A DNA stretch of 64,000 nucleotides from Imperialibacter roseus (GTDB lineage: Bacteria > Bacteroidota > Bacteroidia > Cytophagales > Cyclobacteriaceae). The notes under the pieces were generated by a model. It saw only the letters and a program-made list of their open reading frames with translations, was not told the origin of the DNA and did not search any database. The position numbers and the translations under genes are program-made. The stretch's first letter is position 1. The number at the start of each line of letters is the position of its first letter. Shown piece after piece: positions 25,202-35,600 of the stretch. The stretch is taken from positions 186,001-250,000 of the forward strand of contig NZ_CP136051.1 of NCBI RefSeq assembly GCF_032999765.1, given 5' to 3'.

Positions 25202-28200
25202 ATGACCGAGTCGATTGTAAATGCATTAATGCATCTGTTCGCCATCATTGAGAGTGTCAAAGAGGACGATCAGTTTGACTCGGTTCAATTAGTGATTAAG
25301 CCTTATCTTAACAGGAGCCTGAACAACGAGGAGCTAACTCAAGCATATCTTGACCTCTACAATAATTACCTCTCTTTTCACAGAAGCCAACCCCGCACAG
25401 GCGACGAGGAAGCACTTCTGGCCACTGACGTAGAGAGTATTTTGCAGGTTACCAAAATCTGCAATCAGCTCAATCAGGAGCTTCTTCAGCATGAACGTAT
25501 CATTGTATTTCTCCAGCTTCTGGAGCTCATTTTTGCCGACGGAAAAGTAACCGACCGGGAAGAACAGTTTGTTATGCTGGTGGGTATGAACTTCAGCATA
25601 CCCAGCAAAGAAGTAAATGACATCAAGGCTTTTGTGCTTAACAAAGATGGCAAGGGCATGGACACCCAGCGGGGGCTGGTGATCGACAACCGTGCCACCG
25701 AATGGTCGGATGACATAGCCTGGATGATGAAAAAGAAGAAAGTGGCCGGGGCTACCGAGTTTCATCACATGCGGGTGGAAAACATGTTTGGGAAGATACT
25801 CGTGCTTCATATTGCAAGTATCAACACCTTCTTTTTCCGGTACGACGGCCCCCTCAACCTTTATGTAGAGAGCAACAAAATTGTCAAAAGTAAGTCGTAT
25901 CAGCTCAAGCCCGGGTCAATAATCAAAGGCAAGACGATCAAGCCGATTTACGAAACTGAAATCACCAAAAAGTTTCTTGAAGACCATAAGCGGGGGCACA
26001 TTGTCCTGACCGGGAGGAACCTCACCTTCCAATTCAAAAACAGCGACAATGGCATCCATCCCTTCAATTTTTCGGAAGAGTCGGGCACGCTGGTGGGCGT
26101 AATGGGTGGCAGTGGCGTGGGGAAGTCGACATTGCTGAACCTGCTGAATGGCAAAATTGAACCGACTGAGGGGAGAGTGACTCTGAACGGCTTTAGCATG
26201 GAAAATGCCGCCCGTTATGGAATGATAGGCTTTGTGCCACAGGACGATCTGTTGTTTGAGGAGCTCACAGTGTACCAAAACCTTTTCTTCAATGCGCAGA
26301 TGTGCTTCAGCGAGTTTAGCAAGGAGCAGCTTGAGGAAACTGTTGACAAAGTGCTCCACGAGCTCGACTTGTATGAGATCAGAGACCTTCGGGTCGGCGA
26401 TCCTTTGAACAAATCTATTTCAGGTGGGCAACGAAAAAGACTGAACATTGCCCTTGAGCTGCTGCGTGAACCAGCCTTGTTGTATGTGGATGAGCCAACC
26501 TCCGGCCTTTCCTCTATGGACTCTGAGAAGGTGATGTGGCTGCTTAAAGACCTGACCCGCAAGGGCAAGCTTGTTATTGTGATCATTCACCAGCCTTCGT
26601 CGGACATTTACAAGTTGTTTGATAAGCTCTGGATGCTGGACAGGGGCGGTTACCCCATCTACAATGGCAACCCTATTGATGCTGTTGTTTATTTCAAAAG
26701 CGAGAGTACGCAGGTAAATGCCACCGAAAGCGAGTGCCCGCATTGTGGCAACGTGATTCCCGAGCAGATTCTTCAGATCGTTGAAACGAAAACCATTGAT
26801 GACGACGGGCGCCCTACGGCCGAAAGAAAAATCAAACCAAGCGATTGGTTTCATAAGTACAAAGAGAAGATTGAGCCGTTTGTTCCTCAGCTGCGTCACG
26901 ACACGTCCATTCCCAAGTCCAATTTCAGGCTGCCCAGCTCACTCAAGCAGTTTTTGATTTATAGTAAGCGGAACGTGCTGTCGAAGGTGGCTAATAAGCA
27001 GTATATCCTTATCAACTTGTTGGAGGCACCTGTGCTGGCATTTATTCTTGGTTATTTTTCTAAGTACTCAAGCGGACTTGAGTATAACCTGGCGGAGAAC
27101 AAGAACCTGCCGGTGTATCTCTTTATGGCGGTGGTGGTTTCCTTGTTTATTGGGATGTCGGTGAGTGCAGAGGAGATTTTCAAAGACCGAAAAATTATTG
27201 AACGGGAGTCGTTTCTCAACCTTAGCCGGTTCAGTTATATCAATTCCAAGGTGAGCTTTCTATTCACACTGTCGGCTTTTCAAATGCTGACATTTGTGGT
27301 TATAGGTAATTTTATCCTGGAAATCCATGGCCTTTCTCTCTACTACTGGCTGCTGCTTTTCTCTACGGCTTGCTTTGCCAACCTGGTGGGGCTTACCATA
27401 TCGTCCGCTTTTAACTCGGTGATCACCATTTACATTTTGATTCCCTTCATTTTGGTGCCGCAGCTGCTGCTGGGAGGGGCCATGATCAAGTTCGATGACC
27501 TTCACAAGTCGCTTACGAACAGGGTCTATGTGCCATTTATCGGCGATGTGATGGCGTCACGATGGGCTTATGAGGCCATTGCGGTGGCACAGTTCAAGGA
27601 GAATGCCTATGAGAAGCATTTCTTTGAAGCGGAGAAAAAGATCAGTGCCGCTTCGTTCAATATCTCATTTAAAATTCCAGAACTAGAGGTCATCACCAAC
27701 TCTCTGATGCAGGATGAGAACAAGGAATCAGAGAGTTTTGAGGCAAGGCTCGATATCCTCCGAAACGAACTGGACAGGCTGGGGAAAAAGGCAGAGATGC
27801 AGCCTTTTACGTTTGCTAATAACCTGACACCGAAGAGCTTTACACAAAATATTGGGAAAAATGTATTGAGTTACCTCGAATCGCTGACTAGGGCATTCAC
27901 CGTTAAAATGGAAGATGCCGCCAATGAACAAGAAGGGATTTACAATGGATTGTCCCGAAGGATCGGAAAGGATGAGATTTTGGTTCTCAAAAAATCATCC
28001 TTCAACGAGGCACTGTCTGATATTTTATTGAACAGGAATGAAATTAAGGTACTCTATTATGGAGCCGACCAGCTGATTCAAAAGAAGGATCCCGTATTAA
28101 TGGAGCCTGAGTCCAACCTGGGAAGAGCACATTTTTATGCTCCCGTGAAAATCTTTTTAGGCTACCGCATTGATACCTTCTGGTTCAACCTCATGGTACT

Positions 28201-28297
28201 GTGGTGCATGACCGGGCTGCTTTACGTGCTCCTGGTTAAAGATTTCTTTGGCAGGGCAATGAAAGGCGTATGGCGCACAAGGCTGCGCAAGGAATAG
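25202..28297 (+). CDS. ABCG-like half transporter with N-terminal TerB-like domain
   Basis: 1031-residue fusion. Residues about 90-150 (ERIIVFLQLLELIFADGKVTDREEQ) look like a TerB/TerB-like tellurite-resistance helical domain. Residues about 190-270 resemble a small beta-rich region, possibly FHA-like. The ATPase follows with Walker A GGSGVGKST (about 302-310), signature SGGQRKR (about 407), Walker B LLYVDEPTSGLSS and H-loop IIHQPSS. A CPHCGNVIP zinc-ribbon-like pair lies near residue 515. An ABC2 membrane domain with about five helices spans 620-790, then a large soluble loop and a final helix. This is the ABCG/White layout (ATPase before membrane domain). Substrate unknown. The stop is one base from the convergent GreA-like gene. 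Confidence 0.88.
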   Translation: MTESIVNALMHLFAIIESVKEDDQFDSVQLVIKPYLNRSLNNEELTQAYLDLYNNYLSFHRSQPRTGDEEALLATDVESILQVTKICNQLNQELLQHERIIVFLQLLELIFADGKVTDREEQFVMLVGMNFSIPSKEVNDIKAFVLNKDGKGMDTQRGLVIDNRATEWSDDIAWMMKKKKVAGATEFHHMRVENMFGKILVLHIASINTFFFRYDGPLNLYVESNKIVKSKSYQLKPGSIIKGKTIKPIYETEITKKFLEDHKRGHIVLTGRNLTFQFKNSDNGIHPFNFSEESGTLVGVMGGSGVGKSTLLNLLNGKIEPTEGRVTLNGFSMENAARYGMIGFVPQDDLLFEELTVYQNLFFNAQMCFSEFSKEQLEETVDKVLHELDLYEIRDLRVGDPLNKSISGGQRKRLNIALELLREPALLYVDEPTSGLSSMDSEKVMWLLKDLTRKGKLVIVIIHQPSSDIYKLFDKLWMLDRGGYPIYNGNPIDAVVYFKSESTQVNATESECPHCGNVIPEQILQIVETKTIDDDGRPTAERKIKPSDWFHKYKEKIEPFVPQLRHDTSIPKSNFRLPSSLKQFLIYSKRNVLSKVANKQYILINLLEAPVLAFILGYFSKYSSGLEYNLAENKNLPVYLFMAVVVSLFIGMSVSAEEIFKDRKIIERESFLNLSRFSYINSKVSFLFTLSAFQMLTFVVIGNFILEIHGLSLYYWLLLFSTACFANLVGLTISSAFNSVITIYILIPFILVPQLLLGGAMIKFDDLHKSLTNRVYVPFIGDVMASRWAYEAIAVAQFKENAYEKHFFEAEKKISAASFNISFKIPELEVITNSLMQDENKESESFEARLDILRNELDRLGKKAEMQPFTFANNLTPKSFTQNIGKNVLSYLESLTRAFTVKMEDAANEQEGIYNGLSRRIGKDEILVLKKSSFNEALSDILLNRNEIKVLYYGADQLIQKKDPVLMEPESNLGRAHFYAPVKIFLGYRIDTFWFNLMVLWCMTGLLYVLLVKDFFGRAMKGVWRTRLRKE

Positions 28298-28298
28298 C

Positions 28299-28748
28299 CT
28301 AGCTTAACTCTTCAATGAGGTGTGTTTGCCCCAAAAAGGTGACCTTTTCCCCCTTCTTTTTTCCAAAAAACGCCTGCCCCAGTGGTGAGCCCGGTGAAAT
28401 CACAAAGTAGTCTTTCCCATCGAGTGATACTTTGCCCAGGCTGGCAGCAAAGTAATAGTGCCCAAGCGACGTTTTGACCATGCTTCCCAACTGGACAGCG
28501 CCGGGCGTTTTGGATGGATCAATAGATTTTAATACTTGCAACAGCTTTTGGGCTTCGCCTGCTTGTGTTGCATTTTTCTCAATTTCCTGCTGCATCATGG
28601 CCCTCCCGGTTTCATACTTGTCGCCTGCACTGCTTTTCGTTTCTGAATTGGCAGCCTCCCTGGCCTCGGCAATAGCACTATTGGCGGTATCAATCCTTGA
28701 CTTCACATGATCAATGCACGTTTGCAAAAGCTGTTGTTTGACTTCCAT
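28299..28748 (-). CDS. GreA/GreB-type C-terminal domain protein
   Basis: 149 residues. The C-terminal half (GSMVKTSLGHYYFAASLGKVSLDGKDYFVISPGSPLGQAFFGKKKGE) matches the FKBP-like C-terminal domain of GreA/GreB transcript cleavage factors, with the typical ISPGSPLGQA-GKKKGE signature. The N-terminal half is a coiled coil (AIAEAREAANSETKSSAGDKYETGRAMMQQE), shorter than in real GreA, with acidic residues at the tip. Database entries of this family in Bacteroidota are often misnamed 3-oxoacyl-ACP synthase. It probably binds RNA polymerase through the secondary channel, but transcript cleavage activity is not certain. Confidence 0.85.
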   Translation of the reverse strand: MEVKQQLLQTCIDHVKSRIDTANSAIAEAREAANSETKSSAGDKYETGRAMMQQEIEKNATQAGEAQKLLQVLKSIDPSKTPGAVQLGSMVKTSLGHYYFAASLGKVSLDGKDYFVISPGSPLGQAFFGKKKGEKVTFLGQTHLIEELS

Positions 28749-28840
28749 AGAGCGAAGGAAAAGTATTGATTTCAGATATTTTTTAAGGGAGAACTCAAAT
28801 GTAAATAGAATTAAACATTTTTAAACTTTGGATTGCTCAT

Positions 28841-28848
28841 TACCTTTG
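28841..28848 (+). promoter_or_regulatory. -7 promoter element before the TlpA-like gene
   Basis: TACCTTTG matches TAnnTTTG, 23 bp before the ATG at 28871. The nearest TTTG (28827-28830) is too close to act as a -33 box. Confidence 0.35.
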
Positions 28849-28870
28849 GTTTGGCGATTAGTATCAGACT

Positions 28871-30298
28871 ATGAATAAAACCCTTATAAGATTCACATTC
28901 ACCGCTCTTATTTTTTTAGGGCTAAACATAAAAACGTTTGGCCAGGGGTATGATATAAAAATAACTGTGGAAGGTATGCAGGACAGCGTGGCCTACCTGG
29001 GCTATGTGTTCGGCGATCAACGGTTTCTGACTGATACCACCCGGGCGACTGCTCCCGGCGTGTATCGTTTTACAGGAGCGAAGGAGCTGCCTACAGGGAT
29101 CTACTTTCTTTACACCCCTAATTACTTTCTGGAGTTGATAGTGAAGGAGCAGAAGTTCAGCCTGAAGACTACCAAAGAGGGAGCCTTCCGAACCATGGAG
29201 GTGACATCATCGCCGGAGAACTTTGTGTTCAAAGAATTTCAATTGGGAATGGTGGAGCTTCAAACCCAGAAGCAAGCCATAAGAAAGAAGCTGGAGCAGG
29301 CTTCCACAGCAGCCGACTCTTCGGCTATTTTTGAAGAAGACAAGCAGGTAAATGAAAAACTGAATGACTTCAGGCAAAACCTCATTGCCAAGTATCCCGA
29401 ATCGTTTGTAGCCAAGTTTGTACGCCTGATGGCATTGCCCGATGTGCCTGGCATACCTGAGTATAGCGAAGTGACCGATGACCTGGAAAGGGGCAGGTTG
29501 AAATACGAGTACTACAAAAGGAAGTATTTTGAAAGCATCGATTTTGATGATTCGGGACTGCTCAGGACGCCCGTATTGAAGTCGCCGGTTATCCATTTTC
29601 TCGACAAAGTGGTGATTCAGCATCCTGACACTATCAATGTGTATGTAGACAAAATAATGACCAAAGTGCTTGATCAGCCCGATGCGTTCAGGTTTTGGCT
29701 GGTTACGCTGTTTAAAAAATACCAGGAGTCTAAAATCATGGGCATGGACGGTGTGATGGTGAACCTGGCAAAAAAGTATTACCTGACCGATAAGGCAGAC
29801 TGGCTGAGCAATGAAGACAAAGAAAAACTTGCTGAGGAAGTGGAGTTTGTGAGCCCCAACCTTGTTGGTAAGCAGGCTCCCACTCTTCAATTGCTGGATA
29901 CCTTGCTATCACCGATCAACCTGAGTCAGGTAAAGGCCGAGTTCACCATTCTCTTTTTTTATGACCCAAACTGTGGGCACTGCAAGAAGTCAACGCCGGT
30001 GCTTTTGGAAGAATACCATCGACTGAAAGACAGTGGAGTGGAAGTGATGGGCATCTGCATATCGACCGATATTGAGGAGTGGCGCCGGTTTGTATATGAG
30101 TATGAGCTCGATTGGATCAATGGCGCTGATCCTTACTTCAGAAGCAATATGCGCCGGGACTACAATGTAAGAACCACTCCGCAGGTTTATATACTCGATA
30201 AAAATAAAAAGATCATTGCTAAGAAGCTGGAGGTAGAACAGCTGGCAGGGTTTATTGAGCAATATCGGGCTGTGCAGCGCCCTGCTGGGGAGGATTAA
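28871..30298 (+). CDS. Secreted TlpA-like thioredoxin protein (DUF4369/DUF5106)
   Basis: 475 residues with a signal peptide ending TFGQG (about residue 26). Domains in order: a DUF4369-type beta domain (about 27-120), a helical DUF5106-like region (about 125-330) and a thioredoxin fold (about 335-470). The redox motif is Cys368-Gly-His-Cys371 in YDPNCGHCKKSTP, with cis-Pro supplied by RTTPQVYIL. Members are periplasmic or outer-membrane-associated thiol-disulphide oxidoreductases, thought to reduce disulphides during cytochrome or surface protein maturation. The two following heme proteins in the window would need such activity, but no direct link is shown. Confidence 0.9.
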   Translation: MNKTLIRFTFTALIFLGLNIKTFGQGYDIKITVEGMQDSVAYLGYVFGDQRFLTDTTRATAPGVYRFTGAKELPTGIYFLYTPNYFLELIVKEQKFSLKTTKEGAFRTMEVTSSPENFVFKEFQLGMVELQTQKQAIRKKLEQASTAADSSAIFEEDKQVNEKLNDFRQNLIAKYPESFVAKFVRLMALPDVPGIPEYSEVTDDLERGRLKYEYYKRKYFESIDFDDSGLLRTPVLKSPVIHFLDKVVIQHPDTINVYVDKIMTKVLDQPDAFRFWLVTLFKKYQESKIMGMDGVMVNLAKKYYLTDKADWLSNEDKEKLAEEVEFVSPNLVGKQAPTLQLLDTLLSPINLSQVKAEFTILFFYDPNCGHCKKSTPVLLEEYHRLKDSGVEVMGICISTDIEEWRRFVYEYELDWINGADPYFRSNMRRDYNVRTTPQVYILDKNKKIIAKKLEVEQLAGFIEQYRAVQRPAGED

Positions 30299-30358
30299 AT
30301 AGTATTAGTTGTGCTTGGGTTTTTTTTGCGCTAAATTTTTGGCTGAAACCTACTAACA

Positions 30359-32548
30359 ATGACAACTCCCCGCTCCTTTGCAAGCTGTTTTGCTTTATTT
30401 ATTCTTGTTTCCTTTCTTTTTTCATCGTGTGAAAAAGCTTCTGGCGACTACAGTGGCTGGCCTGCCTACGCCGGATCCAAAATGGGTGAAAGGTATTCTT
30501 CGAATGATCAAATCAACAAGCAGAATGTAAGTAAGCTACGGGAGGCCTGGCGCTACAGCACGGGAGACAAAGACCCAAAAAACCGGTCGCAAATCCAATG
30601 CAACCCAATCATTGTCGACGGGGTACTGTATGGCACTTCCGCAGAGTCAAAGCTATTTGCCCTGGACGCTGCGACTGGTGCGGAAAGGTGGGTTTTTGAT
30701 CCTTTCAAGGAGACCAGGGAGCAGCTAACCGAGGACAGGTTTTGGTTTGCGGTGAACCGGGGAGTGATGTATTGGGCGGATGAAGCTGGTAACGATAGCC
30801 GTATTTATTACAGTATTGCTGAGAACCTGTATGCCGTAAATACAGAGACGGGCCAGCTGGTGAAAAGCTTTGGGAAAGGTGGGCATATTGATCTTAGGGA
30901 GCAGCTGGATACCGACCTGGATATCAGCAAAACGTATGCTTCTGGCACCACGCCCGGGGTTATTTTCAACGACCTGATCATCATGGGCATGCGGTTGTCG
31001 GAAGGGCCTGATGCCCTGCCCGGCCACATCAGAGCTTTTGATGTGAGAACCGGTGAGCGGAAATGGATCTTTCACACGATTCCTCATCCTGGCGAAAAAG
31101 GCTACGACACCTGGGAAGATCCTGATGCCTGGAAAAAAATAGGGGGAGCCAACGACTGGTCGGGTATGTCGTTGGACGAAGAACGGGGCATCGTTTTCGT
31201 ATCGACTGGTACGGCCAACCCCGACTTTTACGGAGGCTTTCGCAAGGGCGAGAACCTTTTTGCCAATTGCGTCATAGCGCTGGACGCTGGCACGGGCAAA
31301 TATATCTGGCACTATCAGGTGGTGCACCATGACCTGTGGGACAGGGATCTGGCTACCAATCCTATCCTTACCACTGTCAATCATGAAGGAAAAATGGTGG
31401 ACGCTGTGGCGCAGATTACCAAGCACGGTTATGTTTTTCTTCTGGAGAGAGAAACAGGAGACCCGATCTTTCCGATTGAGGAGGTGCCGGTACCCACCTT
31501 CGCACTTGACGGTGAAGCGCCCTGGCCAACGCAGCCTGTGCCCACCCTGCCGGAGCCGTTTGCCCGGCAGTCGTTCACTGAAACAGATGTGTATGGCACC
31601 ACTCCGGAGGCTTATGCGTATCTGCTGGAGAAATTTAAGACAGTAAAATATAGTGAGGCATTTACGCCTCCAAGCAAAGAGGGCTCCTGGATTTTCCCTG
31701 GCTATGATGGCGGCGGAGAGTGGGGTGGGGCTTCGGTTGACCCTGAGTCGGGTATACTGTATGTGAATTCCAGCGAAATGCCCTGGGCGTTGCACATGGT
31801 GGAGGCTCCCGCCAGTAGCACCGGTGGCTATTCTTTGAAGGGCATTGGTCAGGGTGTTTACAACAAGTATTGCATGTCGTGTCATGGGCCCGAAAGAAAG
31901 GGCAATGGAGCGGCTTATCCGTCGCTGATTGATTTGAACCAACGCTACAATAAAGCACAGCTGTCCACCCTCATTTCAACAGGCAAAAATATGATGCCAG
32001 CTTTCAAGCAAATTCCTGATGGGGAGCAGGAAGCCTTGATGGCGTTTGTGCTCGACTTGGAGGACAAGGAGGCGGTACCGGAAGTGGATGGCAATAAAAT
32101 TCATGCCCGGACACCCGAGATCCCCTTCAGGATGACTGGGTACAACCGCTTCATAGACGAAAACGGATATCCCGGCATTAAACCACCCTGGGGAACGCTG
32201 AACGCTGTTGACCTCAACACGGGCAAGCTGCTTTGGAAGAAGACGCTGGGAGAGTTGAAAGAATTGACTGAAAAGGGTATTTCGGCGACTGGCACTGAAA
32301 ACTATGGAGGGCCCGTTTCCACCAAAGGCGGCCTGGTGTTTATTGCAGCCACCAAGGATGAAAAGATAAGGGCGTTCGACAAAGTAAGTGGCGAGGTGCT
32401 CTGGGAAGCTGACCTACCGGCCTCGGGCTTTGCTACTCCGGCTGTGTATATGGTGGATGGTAAGCAATACGTTGTGATCGCCTGCGGTGGTGGAAAAATC
32501 GGAGCAAAGTCGGGGGATGAATACGTGGCGTTTGCGTTGCCGGAGTAA
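30359..32548 (+). CDS. PQQ-dependent dehydrogenase with embedded cytochrome c domain
   Basis: 729 residues, lipobox LFSSC (Cys24). An eight-bladed PQQ propeller is recognisable: WPAYAGSKMGERYSSNDQI, YGTSAESKLFALDAATG, FDVRTGERKWIFHTIPHPGE, TGKYIWHYQVVHHDLWDRD and GGLVFIAATKDEKIRAFD. A cytochrome c domain is inserted near the C-terminal end (about 495-565) with Cys505-Met-Ser-Cys508-His509 and an axial Met candidate in KNMMPAF. Predicted to oxidise an alcohol or sugar in the periplasm and donate electrons to the respiratory chain. The last 33 bp of the gene, including the stop, occur again at 36363-36395. Confidence 0.92.
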   Translation: MTTPRSFASCFALFILVSFLFSSCEKASGDYSGWPAYAGSKMGERYSSNDQINKQNVSKLREAWRYSTGDKDPKNRSQIQCNPIIVDGVLYGTSAESKLFALDAATGAERWVFDPFKETREQLTEDRFWFAVNRGVMYWADEAGNDSRIYYSIAENLYAVNTETGQLVKSFGKGGHIDLREQLDTDLDISKTYASGTTPGVIFNDLIIMGMRLSEGPDALPGHIRAFDVRTGERKWIFHTIPHPGEKGYDTWEDPDAWKKIGGANDWSGMSLDEERGIVFVSTGTANPDFYGGFRKGENLFANCVIALDAGTGKYIWHYQVVHHDLWDRDLATNPILTTVNHEGKMVDAVAQITKHGYVFLLERETGDPIFPIEEVPVPTFALDGEAPWPTQPVPTLPEPFARQSFTETDVYGTTPEAYAYLLEKFKTVKYSEAFTPPSKEGSWIFPGYDGGGEWGGASVDPESGILYVNSSEMPWALHMVEAPASSTGGYSLKGIGQGVYNKYCMSCHGPERKGNGAAYPSLIDLNQRYNKAQLSTLISTGKNMMPAFKQIPDGEQEALMAFVLDLEDKEAVPEVDGNKIHARTPEIPFRMTGYNRFIDENGYPGIKPPWGTLNAVDLNTGKLLWKKTLGELKELTEKGISATGTENYGGPVSTKGGLVFIAATKDEKIRAFDKVSGEVLWEADLPASGFATPAVYMVDGKQYVVIACGGGKIGAKSGDEYVAFALPE
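32516..32548 (+). repeat. 33-bp direct repeat, left copy (end of PQQ dehydrogenase gene)
   Basis: Codes for DEYVAFALPE plus the TAA stop of the dehydrogenase. The identical 33 bp recur at 36363-36395; the bases on either side of the two copies differ. Together they bracket the RCC1/cadherin gene. Confidence 0.9.
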
Positions 32549-32679
32549 TACCGTAGAGTTTTTTCTTTTCTATATTTCAATTACTAGTCCGTTGTAGGAT
32601 AATCCTTAGCAATTTTTGTTGCTATTAGTTATTTGGGCACTATTTTTATCACAAGTATCCAATCTACGATGGAAATAAT

Positions 32680-35600
32680 ATGAAAAATAGATTAGCAATT
32701 GCCGCATTTTTGGTGAACCTTGCCTTTACGGCGTTTTCCCAGCCTGTTATTAAACCTGATCAAATATTGACCATTGACGAAAACTCCGCAGAAGGAGTTG
32801 AGGTTGGGTCAGTGAAGATAACCCACAGTTATATCAATCAAATCACTAGCACCAACCAAACCACTCATCTCCTGAAGACAGACGGATCCCTTTGGTCATG
32901 GGGTTACAATTTTGATGGAGTCTCTGGGATTGGGACGAATGTCGAAACACTGATACCTACAAAAGTTGGTACTGAAAATAACTGGCAATCGGTGGACCAG
33001 GGCGTAGGTTTTGCGGTCGGGACAAAAACAAACGGAGAAGTATTTGCATGGGGAGTTGAGTATTATGGAGATGAAAACACAGAAACCGATTACGATCTGA
33101 ATACATTCTTTACTGCAGTTAAAGTGACCGGTACCAGCGATTGGGACATGGTTGCTGCTGGATATATTTGTCAACTAGGAATTAAGCAGGATGGAACCAT
33201 TTGGTTTTGGGGCGGATCCAACAGAGGAGAGTCGGGAATTGGATCGTCGAATTTTTCTAGCAAAACACCAGTCCAGATTGGCGCAGACACTGACTGGAAA
33301 TTCGTAGACTCTGAAATTTGGGTGAATTATGCGTTGAAGTCCAACGGTACCCTTTGGTCTTGGGGTGCGGTTTATGGGTCGAACCTGGGGCTGGGAATCA
33401 CAGATACTAACATTGATGTGACTGCGCCAACCCAAGTTGGTTCTGACGCTGACTGGAAAATTGTAGCAGGGGATGAATATACGGCCTATGGGATCAAAGA
33501 TGACGGGACACTTTACAAATGGGGCAGCACTGTCAACCAGTTTGGTTCCGATGCCGATTGGGCTGATGTTGAGTACTACGGAGCGGGAAATGGCAATAGA
33601 GCCATTGGTCTAAAAACCAATGGAACTCTCTGGGCCTGGGGGAAAAACGACAAGGGGCAGGTAGGGGATGGCACCACTACTGACAGGGACTTGCCTGTGC
33701 AGATAGGAACTGACACCGACTGGGTTAAAATCGGAGAAAGTTTTGCCATCAAGGAAGATGGATCACTTTGGGCCTGGGGTATCAATGGCCATGGGCAGTT
33801 GGGAACAGAAACGACTACTAACCTGACTACTCCGACTTACATCCCGCCGGTAGGCATGCGGTTTGAAATTACGGCAGGGAATGAAAGTGGTGCATTTTCA
33901 GTTACCGACCGTGGGGTGATAAAAGTGGCAGATGCTTCCAAGCTGGACTTCGAGACCAGTGCTTCCTATGAGCTTACAATTACAGCCACCGACGACAACC
34001 AAACCAGTGCTGAAGAATCCGTCACCATTAATTTGAACAATATAAATGATGGGCCGGTGATTGATGCAGACCAGAGTGTCTCGTTAGACGAAAATACTGA
34101 GAATGGAACTGAAGTAATTGCAGTTGTGGCATCGGATCAGGATGGCGACACTGTATTTGAAAATTGGACGATCACCAGTGGCAACGACTCAGAAGCATTT
34201 GCAATTGATGCAGAAACAGGCATCATTACTGTCGCTGGTCAGGCAAAGCTCAACTTTGAAGAAGTTTCGTCCTTCCTTATTGGGGTAACCGTGAGCGATG
34301 GGACGACGGTTGGTTCCGAGGGTTTTCTAAACATAACAATTGTAGATAAAAATGAGGCGCCTGTAGTGGCAGCCGAACAGACAGGCACTGTGGATGAGAA
34401 CAGCCTGGCCGGGACTGAAGTTGCCTTGATAACTGCGACAGATGAAGACGCTGGAGCTGGCCTGAGCAACTGGCAGATCTCCAGTGGCAACGCAAATGGA
34501 GCTTTCGCCATAAATGCCGCCACCGGACAAATTTCTGTCGCTGATGGTAATCAGCTCGACTTTGAAACTACCCCGACAATAGAAATAGGAGTGACTGTTT
34601 CCGATGGCACGCTTACGAGCAGCGAGGCAGTGGTAGTTATCACTATCCTGGACGTGAACGATCCGCCCATCATCACTGTAGATCAGGAGGGTATTATTCC
34701 CGAAAACAGTGCCAATGGCACCGAAGTGATGCAGGTACAAGCAGCCGGAGGAAACACAAATACCATTTTAAAAAGCTGGGCAATCACCCAGGGAAATATT
34801 GATGGAGCGTTTGCTGTTGACCCTGAAAGCGGTTTGTTAACTGTGGCCGACGGCACAAAGCTCAACTACGAAGCACGACCGACTTATGCGCTGGAGCTAA
34901 CGGTTTCCGATGGAGTCAATGTGAGCGAACCAAGGCTGGTGGCCATCTCGTTGAGCAATGTCAATGAAGCCCCGACAGGCGTGTCGATGTCTGCTTCGGC
35001 AATTGATGAAAACCTCCCCGTTGGTAGCCTTGTGGCCACGCTTGCTACTGCGGACGTTGATGCCAGCGACACGTTTGTGTATGCATTTGTTGAAGATGGT
35101 AACGCCAACGACAATGATTCTTTTGTAATTGCATCAAATCAGTTATTGGCGAAAGAGAAATTTGATTATGAAGCCAAAAGCAATTACACAGTCCGTATCA
35201 AGTCGACCGATGCTGGTGGCTTGAGTACAGAAGCGCAACTTGCCATTGGGGTCAATAATATAAATGATGTGACATTGACAACAGCGCTTTCGGGGCCATT
35301 TTGCGATGAGGATAGTGACGGAGAGATTGATTTGATGATTTCTGATGCGGCACCGCCATTGCAAATTATATGGTCTACTGGAAGTACTGACGAGGACCTG
35401 GTCGGACTTTCTGCCGGAAATTATGATGTAACCGTCACTGACTCAAATGGGCACTCGGCTTCAGCAACGATTGAGCTGGGTACCAAAGCGGTTTATCAAC
35501 CAACCATTGGACTTGTAACCTCGGATGAGACTGGCATCAGGAACAAAGTTGTTTGGGATGCCTCCGAATCCTACAATGTGAATAAGTTCTTGATTTACAG

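Noticed and set aside
30725-31942. 405-codon open frame on the minus strand inside the PQQ dehydrogenase gene
   Set aside because: The plus strand has a clear dehydrogenase with heme site; the antisense translation is basic and low in recognisable domains.
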